Position numbers and translations under genes: made by a program. A model generated the notes under the pieces. It saw nothing but the letters and a program-made list of their open reading frames with translations. It searched no databases and was not told the DNA's origin. From VGMA01 sp964655475 (lineage in GTDB: Bacteria > Chlamydiota > Chlamydiia > Chlamydiales > VGMA01), in contig CAZZMO010000028.1 of NCBI GenBank assembly GCA_964655475.1, forward strand, positions 1 through 11,257: a stretch of DNA of 11,257 nucleotides, written 5' to 3'. This document shows, piece by piece, positions 1 to 7,842 of this stretch. The stretch's first letter is position 1, and the number at the start of each line of letters is the position of its first letter.

Positions 1-17
1 ACTTTTTAAAAACAATT

Positions 18-26
18 TGTTATAAT
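18..26 (+). promoter_or_regulatory. Extended -10 promoter element upstream of the giant coiled-coil gene
   Basis: A perfect TATAAT (21-26) is preceded by TGT, giving an extended -10 (TGnTATAAT). The start site would fall near 33 and leave a leader of about 27 bases before the ATG at 60. The matching -35 would lie at or before the window edge and cannot be judged. An AGGA at 51-54, five bases before the ATG, is a reasonable ribosome binding site. Confidence 0.55.
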
Positions 27-59
27 AAAGGGGATAAAGTTTAATTATTCAGGATTACT

Positions 60-3000
60 ATGCATTCATCTGATACCGTAGTTCAAACTAATCAATTGAG
101 ACTCAGTAGTGGGTATACAATTAATGAACTCCGCTCCTCTAGACATGGGGCTGAAGTGCTCACCGAACCTCTTGGAGTGGCTATTAAGGAAAACCTTGAG
201 GCCATTGTTGAAACACGAATCTTTCAAGAGAATAACTGGAGCTTCTCGCCTCGCTCTCCCCTGTCTGGAAGAACCACAAATCTAAAGATCAGACAAAACG
301 AAGTCTATCTGATCCAACAAGGTAGAGAAATCCCACTCATTCGAACAGCTCGTGAAGAAACCTACGGAGCAGAAAGACAAATCCTCACCCACCACGCACG
401 TGAAATCATCCGAAAAGCTCAAGAGCTGGAAATTAATAAAAGATCTAACCACTACACATCTCAAAGCGTCCAGACAGTCTCCTTAGCTATCCCTAAAAAG
501 GATCAAAGGATCGCTGCACTAGAAGAAGAGCTCCTACTTGAACAAGAGCAAACTGGAAATGCCCGAGAAGAGCTACAAAAGGTAAGCCATGAAAGGGATC
601 TCTTAAGGAATGAAGTAACCCTATTAAAAGAGAGGCTCAGCCTCCAAGAAGTAGAGATGGGGGAACTTCTTGGTGAAAACTATAACCTTAAAAACGAAGT
701 GACAAGACTTCGTCTTGCCTTACAAAAAGCAGAAGCGGATTTGGAAATAGCAAATAAAAAGGTCCTCTTATTAACTCAAGCACTAGATCAGGCCGAAAAA
801 CGAGCTGCAAAAGCAGCAGAAAGTTATGAGGCTCTTAGAATAGAATTAGATCTTCGAAAAGCTGAGTTTGTCGAAACAACTACAGCAAATCAGCGTACCA
901 TTATTAAACTAAAACATGAGCTCAGTCTATCACTTGGAACCCAAACTAGGCACCTCAAAGCTCTACGGGATGCAGAAGAAACGCGCAGCTCAGCTTTAAG
1001 CGATGCACAATCTAAAACCATTGAATTAGAAGCTCTTAAAAAGAAAAATCTAGCCCTTCAAAACAGGGTCCAGCATCTAGAAGAAGTTGATAATAAACTT
1101 GCCCTTACTGAAGCTCAGCTCAAGCAGCTTCAAAGACAAGCTTCATCGAAAGAGCTGGAACTTCAAAGAACGATTGCGCAGTTGACGAAAAAATTATCAA
1201 CGACTTCAGTAGAAAATGAACAGCTTCGCCGTGAACTCACTAGCGCCCTCAAAGAGAATGATGCACTTCATTATGAAATCTTGACGCTCAAACTTCTATT
1301 AGAACAGAAAGCTGTTGAATTATTTAAAGCTGAAGAAGCTCTTGTCTTGGCTGAAGAAGTTTTTGCAGCAAAACTCACTCTCTTAAAAAGAGAGCAGGCT
1401 GAAGAAATTGAAAGATTGAAAGCTAAAGGGAAGCATGACTTAGAAACGCTACAAAGCGAACATGAATTCCAAATCGCTCAGCTGGCATTAAAGCATAAAG
1501 AAAAGCTCGATGCGCTTTCGAATGAAATAATCGAGCTAAACAGCTCTCTACAAAGAGTTTATGAGCTCTTAGAAACAAGTGAAGAGAAGGTAGCTCACCA
1601 ATCTGATCTTCTAGAAAAAGCGAGGCGTGAACTCGTTTCTGCTAAAGAAACGTTTGCTCAAGAGCGTGAAGTATTAGAAAAAAAGATCGAAGAAATCACT
1701 CAGTATGCAATGGAACTTCATGACGTAAATGAAGAAAATCAAACACTAAAGCTTCGCCTAAAGTCTGACAAAGAAGAGTATGAACTTCAACTTGCGAACC
1801 TCAAACTCAAACATGAAGAGGAATTATTCCGTTTACAAGAGATCATCAATGCTAAAGAACGTGAGATCTCAATCCTTCGCAAAAAACTCTTGATCAGTGA
1901 GGAATCACTTCGTGATAAGACTCTTCAACTAGAAGAAGTGCGTCAATCACAAGAAAAAGCTAGGAAAGCATTCTCTCTCCATGTCGACAAACTCGAAGCT
2001 GAAATCAGAAAATTGCAGCAAAATGTCAATTTACAAAAAGAAGAGATCGATGCTCTTACTGAAACATCTAGTCAGAATGAAGTGCTCATCCAAGAAAAAA
2101 CCGCTCTTCTAGAAGATAGTCAATTTCAATTAAGTAAGGCCCTCCTTGAAAAAGAAGAGATGCTCAATAAAATTTGTTTCCTTGAAGAAAGAGACCTATC
2201 CCTTACGGATGAAAACAATCATTACCAATTTCAGATCAAGCAATTAAGATTAGAAATGTCCAATCTATCCTCCTCACATCTGGAAGCGCTCGAATTATTA
2301 AGGAATGAAAACTTCTCTCTAAGAGAGGTGGTTCATAAACAAGGACTCCAACTTCAAAATGCTAGTGAATATCGATTGACTCTGGATCAGATGCTCGAAG
2401 AGAAAAGTCAGGAAATTCATAAATTGCGTCTCCAAGAAACCGAGCTCCGCCGTGAATTAGAAAAAGCTTTACAGTTAAAACAAGAAGCAGAACATAGTAG
2501 CGAGCAATTAGAAAAGCAGCATCACCAGTTAAGCAGAAACATCCAATATCTCATCAAGAGCATCAATTGGAGAACCTATCATGGACAGACTCTTCAATCT
2601 CAAAATGATCCCGCTGCTGCATTAACAGGTGCGGATGATCTTCATAGACTCGTTGCTGGAGAGCTAGAAGCCCGTGACCATGAGCTAGACGAAAAAGATA
2701 ACGCCCTTGTGGAGATGTCTCAAAATCGAGTGCGCTTAGAAATTCAATTGATGCAGCAAGAGGAAACCCTTGTTCGCTTAAAAGAGTGCGCTGAGCTTGG
2801 TGAAGCCAAAGTTCAAGAGCTTACTGAAACTAATAGACAATTAGCTGATGAAAATGAAGAGCTCCTCAGCCATCGAGAGGAATACCGACGTGGGATCACA
2901 AGAGGTTTTGAGCAAGAGCAGGAGTTAGCAGAAGCGCGTGATCTAATTCAAGAGCTCAAACAAGAGGTTGACCGATTGAAGAGGCAGTATTCGTACGAAA

Positions 3001-4982
3001 CTGAAAATAGAAAGACATTGGTCAAACTTAATAAGGAAAAAGCTGCTAAAATCGAATCTCTCAAAGAAGAAATCGACGAAGCTGATGAAGAACATAAAGC
3101 TGCACTTCTCGCTAAAGACAAAGAAGCGGAAATGAACACGTCTCTTTTAAAGAGTCGAATCAGAGAGCTACAGGACAAAATTGCTATCCTTGAAGATCAA
3201 GCAGCATTGAACCAATTAGAAATTAACTATGGAATAGCAGAAAATAAAGCTATCAGTAAAGCCTTCAACGAATATCACTCTAATGCTTCGATGAGAATTC
3301 GCGAACTAGAAGATCAAGTCATAGACCTCAAAAACTTATCAGAGCGCCAAGCTATCGAACTAACCAGCTTAAAAAAGCAATTACAGGAAAAAGAAGCCCT
3401 TCTTGGTGAATATGAAGACGTGCTCGCAATAGAGCAAGGAGCATTTGCAACCTTAGAGTCCATCAAAGAACCAGTGGAAGCAATCTTTAAAGAAGCAGAA
3501 CTCGAAGGAGTAGATCAAAATTATAGCGCCCTACAAAGCAAAATTCGCGCTCTAAAAGAAGAAGTTCTCGAACTTAGAAAGGCTCTTGCAGAAAAAGAAC
3601 ACAATTCTAAAGAAGCTGCTAAAGACTTCCTCCGCTTTCAAGAGCAAATCGTTCACCTTCAGAATGAGCAAGTCACTCTGAGAGAAGAGATTGCCTTCCT
3701 CGAAGAACTCACGGGCAAACAATCAGAGCGCATTCGCGTTCAAACTGAAACCATCTCATCTTTGGAAGAAAGGCTCTTTTTAGCAGAGCAAACACGCGAT
3801 GCAGCTCTTAAAGAAGCTCGAGAACTGAAATCTGAGCTCCATGATGAAAGAAACGCATTAACACACAAGGCAGAAACGGCACAGTACTACTTTAATGAGC
3901 TCACCACAACAAGACAAAAGCTAACCTCTACTGATCGTACGATTAAAGAACAAGATGTTCGAGTTCGAGAACTAGAGAATAAACTGGCCCAAAAAGAACT
4001 TCTTCTCAAAGAGAAAGACCAAGAGATCCATCGTCTCAGAATGGAAAATGATCACCTCAGAGAAGAAAATCGCCAGCTCAGAGAACTCCTCTCAAAACAA
4101 GCACTTCTCACAGAGTCTCTAAAGCAAGAGCTTCTCTCAAGACCTCATCAAACAGATGCCGCTGTAGACACTTCGTCTCTGATTAGCTTTGAAGAAGAAG
4201 AAATACCCGCCATCATCTCTCCAGAGCAATCCGTCGTCGAGCAGCTCGATGTGATTGCAGATATCTTGAGAGAGCCTATTACTATGCCCATGAGTGCAAC
4301 AAATGCTCATCGATTGAAAAAAAATCAGGAATGTACACCCAATGAATTAACAATCGAATATAAATATGTACCAGCTGGTACCCGTGAGCGTCCCATTAAA
4401 ACAGCTAAAACCAAATCAACTGGAGAAACTCATGTCCTTGCAGAGAAAAAACTGGGGAACCTAGGAGTTGAAATCGGTCAGGCAGCCAATGCTGGTAATT
4501 ACGATGAGTTCATAAAAAGAAGTGCAAGCCCATTTTATTCAGCCTATACTCAGTTAAATAGCGCTTTTCAATTTCTTCGTGAGGAAGAATTTAGACAAGC
4601 TTTATCGAGAATACAAGAAGCGCAAAAACAAGGGACTACCCCTGATCCTGCGGATATCTCGATCATTCAGGAAAATACGACAAGAGCTATTCAAGAGCTA
4701 ATCAGGACCTGCTTTACTTCAAGTTCATCACGCACAGACCAAGGAATGGAGATGTTCCCTATCTTGAACTTGAGAGGCCTACTCTTATACTATAGACACT
4801 ACTATCCTAAAGGGAAAAAGAGCACACCTAAAGCAATTGAGCAAAAAATCAATAATATTGAGCAGCTCATCATTGCGCTAGATACGTTTTTTAGTTACGT
4901 AACTATCCCAGAAAATTCTCCATCTACAGGAACAGTTGGCGATACGACAGTAACCTTCTTTGCACCCAAAGAAGAGGTATAA
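60..4982 (+). CDS. Giant coiled-coil protein (1640 aa), function unknown
   Basis: I do not recognise a named family. Residues 1-145 are not coiled coil: a mixed region with an Ile/Arg-rich, probably beta-containing stretch (about 50-100) and then a helix. Residues about 146-833 are near-continuous heptad-like sequence rich in Leu, Glu, Lys and Gln. A break at 834-862 (Trp, Gly and Pro present) acts as a hinge. A second coil runs about 863-1360, interrupted near 1118-1160 by Pro and Gly. An acidic linker with a run of four Glu (about 1362-1420) leads to a C-terminal helical, probably globular domain (1421-1640). There is no signal peptide, no transmembrane segment and no Walker A motif, so it is not an SMC or kinesin-like ATPase. 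If fully extended, the coils would be well over 100 nm long. A structural filament, a tether or a type III-secreted host-interaction protein are possible, but none is shown. It has its own promoter and converges on yajC. Confidence 0.9.
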   Translation: MHSSDTVVQTNQLRLSSGYTINELRSSRHGAEVLTEPLGVAIKENLEAIVETRIFQENNWSFSPRSPLSGRTTNLKIRQNEVYLIQQGREIPLIRTAREETYGAERQILTHHAREIIRKAQELEINKRSNHYTSQSVQTVSLAIPKKDQRIAALEEELLLEQEQTGNAREELQKVSHERDLLRNEVTLLKERLSLQEVEMGELLGENYNLKNEVTRLRLALQKAEADLEIANKKVLLLTQALDQAEKRAAKAAESYEALRIELDLRKAEFVETTTANQRTIIKLKHELSLSLGTQTRHLKALRDAEETRSSALSDAQSKTIELEALKKKNLALQNRVQHLEEVDNKLALTEAQLKQLQRQASSKELELQRTIAQLTKKLSTTSVENEQLRRELTSALKENDALHYEILTLKLLLEQKAVELFKAEEALVLAEEVFAAKLTLLKREQAEEIERLKAKGKHDLETLQSEHEFQIAQLALKHKEKLDALSNEIIELNSSLQRVYELLETSEEKVAHQSDLLEKARRELVSAKETFAQEREVLEKKIEEITQYAMELHDVNEENQTLKLRLKSDKEEYELQLANLKLKHEEELFRLQEIINAKEREISILRKKLLISEESLRDKTLQLEEVRQSQEKARKAFSLHVDKLEAEIRKLQQNVNLQKEEIDALTETSSQNEVLIQEKTALLEDSQFQLSKALLEKEEMLNKICFLEERDLSLTDENNHYQFQIKQLRLEMSNLSSSHLEALELLRNENFSLREVVHKQGLQLQNASEYRLTLDQMLEEKSQEIHKLRLQETELRRELEKALQLKQEAEHSSEQLEKQHHQLSRNIQYLIKSINWRTYHGQTLQSQNDPAAALTGADDLHRLVAGELEARDHELDEKDNALVEMSQNRVRLEIQLMQQEETLVRLKECAELGEAKVQELTETNRQLADENEELLSHREEYRRGITRGFEQEQELAEARDLIQELKQEVDRLKRQYSYETENRKTLVKLNKEKAAKIESLKEEIDEADEEHKAALLAKDKEAEMNTSLLKSRIRELQDKIAILEDQAALNQLEINYGIAENKAISKAFNEYHSNASMRIRELEDQVIDLKNLSERQAIELTSLKKQLQEKEALLGEYEDVLAIEQGAFATLESIKEPVEAIFKEAELEGVDQNYSALQSKIRALKEEVLELRKALAEKEHNSKEAAKDFLRFQEQIVHLQNEQVTLREEIAFLEELTGKQSERIRVQTETISSLEERLFLAEQTRDAALKEARELKSELHDERNALTHKAETAQYYFNELTTTRQKLTSTDRTIKEQDVRVRELENKLAQKELLLKEKDQEIHRLRMENDHLREENRQLRELLSKQALLTESLKQELLSRPHQTDAAVDTSSLISFEEEEIPAIISPEQSVVEQLDVIADILREPITMPMSATNAHRLKKNQECTPNELTIEYKYVPAGTRERPIKTAKTKSTGETHVLAEKKLGNLGVEIGQAANAGNYDEFIKRSASPFYSAYTQLNSAFQFLREEEFRQALSRIQEAQKQGTTPDPADISIIQENTTRAIQELIRTCFTSSSSRTDQGMEMFPILNLRGLLLYYRHYYPKGKKSTPKAIEQKINNIEQLIIALDTFFSYVTIPENSPSTGTVGDTTVTFFAPKEEV

Positions 4983-5006
4983 GAGACTGCAGAGAGCAGT
5001 CTCTTA
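4980..5006. terminator. Hairpin between convergent genes, possible bidirectional terminator
   Basis: An 11-bp perfect stem (TAAGAGACTGC paired with GCAGTCTCTTA) with a five-base loop overlaps the stop codon of the coiled-coil gene and lies a few bases beyond the yajC stop. The position between converging genes is what a shared terminator would have. There is no good U-tract on either strand, so intrinsic termination is uncertain. Confidence 0.5.
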
Positions 5007-5012
5007 AAATGC

Positions 5013-5339
5013 CTACTTCTCTTTCTCGTCAGAGGCGGGCTTTTCGACGTCGGTGACGGCGGCGAGAAGCATCTCGATCTTGGAGTCGTCGCAGGAGATG
5101 ATGATGACGGTTCTCTCTTTGATCTCATGCACTTTCCCGCGGATCCCCATAGCGATCACGATGTCACCTTTTTGGAGGCTTTTTCGCTTCTCGTCGAGTT
5201 TCTTTCTTCTCTTTTGCTCTGGTCTCCAGAGGATGAAATAGAAGAAGACCAGTGCGATACCGATCATGATGAGGGTTTGATAAAAGCTCTGATCAGCATC
5301 TGTTGGCGCTGCTGCAGCTAATAATGTATGAATGAGCAT
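5013..5339 (-). CDS. yajC: YajC, Sec translocon accessory subunit
   Basis: This 108-residue protein is close to the usual YajC length of about 110. After a short N-terminal hydrophobic, Ala-rich stretch comes one transmembrane helix (about 22-38). It is followed directly by the family hallmark, an Arg-Pro plus a strongly basic run (RPEQKRRKK, 39-47), and then by the small beta domain beginning LQKGD with an RGKV turn. The C terminus is charged and ends in a KEK. YajC associates with SecDF-YidC at the inner membrane and assists Sec-dependent export. Here it is not next to secD/secF but lies 53 bases after an rRNA methyltransferase gene, in the arrangement I recall from Chlamydia (CT741-CT742). 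An AAGGGG ribosome binding site lies six bases before the ATG. It is probably cotranscribed with the upstream methyltransferase. Confidence 0.92.
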   Translation of the reverse strand: MLIHTLLAAAAPTDADQSFYQTLIMIGIALVFFYFILWRPEQKRRKKLDEKRKSLQKGDIVIAMGIRGKVHEIKERTVIIISCDDSKIEMLLAAVTDVEKPASDEKEK

Positions 5340-5392
5340 AGGTGGCCCCTTGATTGTTGTAGATCCACTACATCATATAGGAAGAGGAGATC

Positions 5393-6538
5393 TCAGAGCA
5401 AGTGTAAAAGTAGAAGATTTTCCACATGGGCCGTGTGGGGAAACTGGTCGAGGGGCTGGATTTTTTCTACCCGATAATAGGGGAGAAAGTGGGGAAGGTC
5501 GAGAGCCTGTGTTTTTGGATTACAAGAGATGTAGAGGAGTTTTTTTGGCCTGAGAGTCAAGAGGGCTTTGACGCCCCTCTCTTCGAGTCCAACTCTTGGA
5601 GGATCGACAATGGCGATATCAAATGCCCCTGCATAATCTTTGACAAAGGAAGAGACGTCATCGGCAAAAAAGAGGGCGTTATCGAGCTCTTCTCTCGCCG
5701 CATTATCCCGGGCGTCGCTGACAGCTGCTTTATTAATCTCGACTCCGACCACTTCTTTGACGTGTGGGGCGAAATAGAGCCCCAGGGTACCTAGACCACA
5801 GAAAAGATCGATGAGGGTCTCCTCGGGGCTTGGAGCGACCATTTTGAGAGCTGTTTCACAAAGGATCGATGCGGTGTAGTCATTCGGCTGGAAAAAACTC
5901 GATGGGCTTACATGAAGCATCCTCTCTCCAAGGATATACTCGAGATGTGTGGGGCCATGAAGGTGCATTTCTGAATAGCTCGTTGGTACCCCTTTCTTTG
6001 CATGCTTGAGGGTCAAGAAGATCGACACCCCCTCTTTCGGCTCTAACCTTGCGAGAACAGCAGCAACGAATCGATCAAGCGCAGCGCCACTCAAAGCATA
6101 GGTAGGGTCGCCAGAGACGACAAGGTTGATCATCTTTCCCCCTGTCTTCAAAGAAGATCTCAGGATTAGGTTGATCAGGAGCCCTTCCCCTGTAGGGGGG
6201 CGAAAAGCTGGGACATTTTCCTCTCCCCACCAGTCAAATACAGCCTGTTTGACCTCCATGTACCAGTCAGGGGCAAGGTGACACTCACTCAAGGTAAGGA
6301 CTTTGCCACGCCGGCCAAAAAGGCCTAAAAAGCGCTTTCCTGCTTTATCTTGGGAGAAGGTATATTCCATCTTGTTCCGGTAGCCCCAAATCGTTGGGGA
6401 AGGCAAAATCGGCTCGACAGGCCAGGAAGGAAAGAGTTGTTCAATCCCCTGTTGCTTTGCTTTTAATTGCTCCTCGTAGGCAATGTGCTGCGTCGAGCAC
6501 CCCCCACAATCTCCTAGATGTATACATTTTCCATGCAT
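5393..6538 (-). CDS. RNA m5U methyltransferase, RlmC/RlmD (RumA/TrmA) family
   Basis: This SAM-dependent enzyme methylates carbon 5 of a uridine, most likely in 23S rRNA. Residues are numbered from an upstream in-frame TTG at 6568. Iron-sulfur ligands are Cys15-x5-Cys21-x2-Cys24 and Cys96. The SAM-binding motif DLFCGLGTLG starts at 254. DPPR is at 322-325, the catalytic nucleophile is Cys349 in the SCNPKT motif, and the catalytic base is Glu383 in HVEN. The N-terminal TRAM domain of RlmD/RumA is missing, so the build is RlmC-like, and the exact uridine cannot be told from sequence. I place the start at ATG 6538 (residue 11 of that numbering), giving 381 residues. GGGAG stands nine bases before this ATG, the TTG has no Shine-Dalgarno, and all four cluster cysteines are kept. 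It lies 60 bases downstream of hctA on the same strand. Confidence 0.93.
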   Translation of the reverse strand: MHGKCIHLGDCGGCSTQHIAYEEQLKAKQQGIEQLFPSWPVEPILPSPTIWGYRNKMEYTFSQDKAGKRFLGLFGRRGKVLTLSECHLAPDWYMEVKQAVFDWWGEENVPAFRPPTGEGLLINLILRSSLKTGGKMINLVVSGDPTYALSGAALDRFVAAVLARLEPKEGVSIFLTLKHAKKGVPTSYSEMHLHGPTHLEYILGERMLHVSPSSFFQPNDYTASILCETALKMVAPSPEETLIDLFCGLGTLGLYFAPHVKEVVGVEINKAAVSDARDNAAREELDNALFFADDVSSFVKDYAGAFDIAIVDPPRVGLEERGVKALLTLRPKKLLYISCNPKTQALDLPHFLPYYRVEKIQPLDQFPHTAHVENLLLLHLL

Positions 6539-6598
6539 ATAGCCACACTCCCGAAGAGAGCATAGCAAAATCAGCTGAATTCAGACACCCGTTTTTTC

Positions 6599-6829
6599 TT
6601 ATCTTTTGCGGCGTGTTTTAGATGTAGCAGTAGATTTTTTAGCTGGTTTTTTCTTTTTCTCAGAGCCCACCGATAATTTTCGGTATTCTTTTGCCAGCTT
6701 TGCAAAGGCAATCGACTTTGTTCTAACCCGTTGGGCCGCCGTCTTATTCCCCTTCTCCGCCTTGGTCAAATCGATGAGCATTTCCTCTAACAGGTCTCTC
6801 ACCTTTTTTTCTGTCACTTTTAAAGACAT
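6599..6829 (-). CDS. hctA: Histone H1-like developmental protein Hc1
   Basis: This 76-residue basic protein closely matches the conserved N-terminal half of chlamydial Hc1, with the hallmark segment KAEKGNKTAAQRVRTKS (23-39) followed by an EYRK motif (48-51). Hc1 binds DNA and condenses the nucleoid as reticulate bodies become elementary bodies late in the chlamydial cycle. The Lys/Arg tail is very short: residues 55-76 hold eight Lys and three Arg, whereas C. trachomatis Hc1 is about 125 residues with a long Lys/Ala repeat tail. A good AGAGGG ribosome binding site lies five bases before the ATG. The gene is divergent from an aminotransferase and is the first of three same-strand genes, followed by the m5U methyltransferase and yajC. 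In Chlamydia, hctA is late-expressed and repressed by the small RNA IhtA. No equivalent was identified here. Confidence 0.93.
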   Translation of the reverse strand: MSLKVTEKKVRDLLEEMLIDLTKAEKGNKTAAQRVRTKSIAFAKLAKEYRKLSVGSEKKKKPAKKSTATSKTRRKR

Positions 6830-6856
6830 GTTCGCCCTCTTGCAGCCTCTTTCATT

Positions 6857-6885
6857 TCCATAGAAATTTTTCAGATATTCTGCAA
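6857..6885 (-). promoter_or_regulatory. Weak candidate hctA promoter in the divergent intergenic region
   Basis: On the minus strand TTGCAG (6885-6880), a 17-base spacer and TATGGA (6862-6857) lie upstream of hctA. Each hexamer matches consensus at only about half its positions. The correct spacing and location are the main support. The 83-base gap 6830-6912 must hold the start signals for both hctA and the aminotransferase. I see no convincing plus-strand promoter in it. Confidence 0.25.
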
Positions 6886-6912
6886 TGATTTTGTTATTGC
6901 AGGAGTCGAGTA

Positions 6913-7842
6913 ATGAGCGAACCCATTTTTTATGTGAATGGAGAATTTGTCAGAAAATCTGAAGCGAAGGTCTCTGTCTTCGACCTTGGATTTACGAGAG
7001 GATATGGAGTCTTTGAAGGATTTCGCACCTATAACCGCATCCCCTTTCGTCTAGAAGATCACCTCCTTAGACTGAACTGTGCCTTAATCGGTTTAAACAT
7101 CCCGAGAACCGATCAGATCCAAAACATCGAATATTGGATCCATGAACTCATGAAAAAAAATCCTGATGGTGATATTGCTTTTAAGATCACAGTCACGGGG
7201 GGCTTCAACGAAGAGATCAATTTCACACCAAAAAATCCCACTTTAATCATCGGTGTGGGACCTATCCCCTCATTTCCTAGGGAATACTATGAAAAGGGGG
7301 CCCGCCTGATTACAACAACTCAAAGCCGCATCTTCCCTGAATTCAAAACGACAAGTTATTTAGGAGCTGGCCTTGCAATTCAAGACGCCCTCCAAATGCA
7401 AGCAGATGACGCAGTTTATCTAACTCCCAAGGGAGAACTCCTCGAGCTGACACGGAGCAATTTATTTGCGATCAAAGAAGGGGTTCTCATCACTCCGAAA
7501 GAGGGGATCCTTTTCGGCGTTACCAGAAAGGTCATGATTGAAATCGCTACCTCATTGGGAATGAAAGTAGAAGAAGGGCCTCTCTATCAAAAGGACTTAC
7601 CCCTCTGGGAAGAAGCTTTTCACACCTCCTCTTTCAAAGAGATCGTCCCGATCATTCAGATTGATGACAAAGTGATTGGAAAAGGGACCATTGGGCCCAC
7701 GACAAGAAAGCTCATGGAAGCATTTTTCACTCACACAAAAGTAGAATTGAGCCAAGGCTCCATAAACACCTGTAGCACCTCTGGTGGAATGGGCTTGACG
7801 TGTGCAGAAATTCCATCGCCATCTCTTACTTTAAGGCGATAA
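6913..7842 (+). CDS. Class IV PLP-dependent aminotransferase (branched-chain or D-amino-acid type)
   Basis: Fold-type IV aminotransferase of 309 residues. It opens with the family start (FYVNGEFV), then a VFDLGFTRGYGVFEGFRTY segment (22-40) shared by BCAT and D-amino-acid aminotransferases. The Schiff-base lysine is Lys145 in FKTTSYLG. The carboxylate that pairs with the PLP pyridine nitrogen is Glu178 (LELTRSNLF), followed by a VLITP strand and a GILFGVTR loop (198-205). The reaction is amino-group transfer to or from 2-oxoglutarate. Branched-chain substrates are likely, but D-amino acids cannot be excluded. The RxH motif that marks the Bacillus D-amino-acid enzyme is not evident. AGGAG seven bases before the ATG fixes the start. 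Family members end near residue 275. The extra C-terminal 36 residues lie entirely over the antisense hydrolase gene and look like a non-conserved extension. Confidence 0.88.
   Translation: MSEPIFYVNGEFVRKSEAKVSVFDLGFTRGYGVFEGFRTYNRIPFRLEDHLLRLNCALIGLNIPRTDQIQNIEYWIHELMKKNPDGDIAFKITVTGGFNEEINFTPKNPTLIIGVGPIPSFPREYYEKGARLITTTQSRIFPEFKTTSYLGAGLAIQDALQMQADDAVYLTPKGELLELTRSNLFAIKEGVLITPKEGILFGVTRKVMIEIATSLGMKVEEGPLYQKDLPLWEEAFHTSSFKEIVPIIQIDDKVIGKGTIGPTTRKLMEAFFTHTKVELSQGSINTCSTSGGMGLTCAEIPSPSLTLRR

Noticed and set aside
60..4982. SMC, kinesin or myosin-like motor identity for the coiled-coil giant
   Set aside because: No Walker A, Walker B or motor-head sequence is present. Similarity to such proteins would only reflect generic heptads.
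5358..5372. TGTAG-ATCCA-CTACA mini-hairpin between the methyltransferase and yajC
   Set aside because: A five-base stem with no T-tract on the minus strand is too weak to call a terminator. It also lies upstream of yajC, where termination would separate it from its probable operon.
6539..6568. TTG start at 6568 for the m5U methyltransferase
   Set aside because: It adds ten residues with no Shine-Dalgarno in front. ATG 6538 has GGGAG nine bases upstream and retains all iron-sulfur cysteines. Not fully excluded.
6571..6584. Overlapping palindromes TCAGCTGA and CTGAATTCAG between hctA and the methyltransferase
   Set aside because: Short, without loops or repeats elsewhere in the window. Chance is sufficient to explain them, and no regulator can be assigned.
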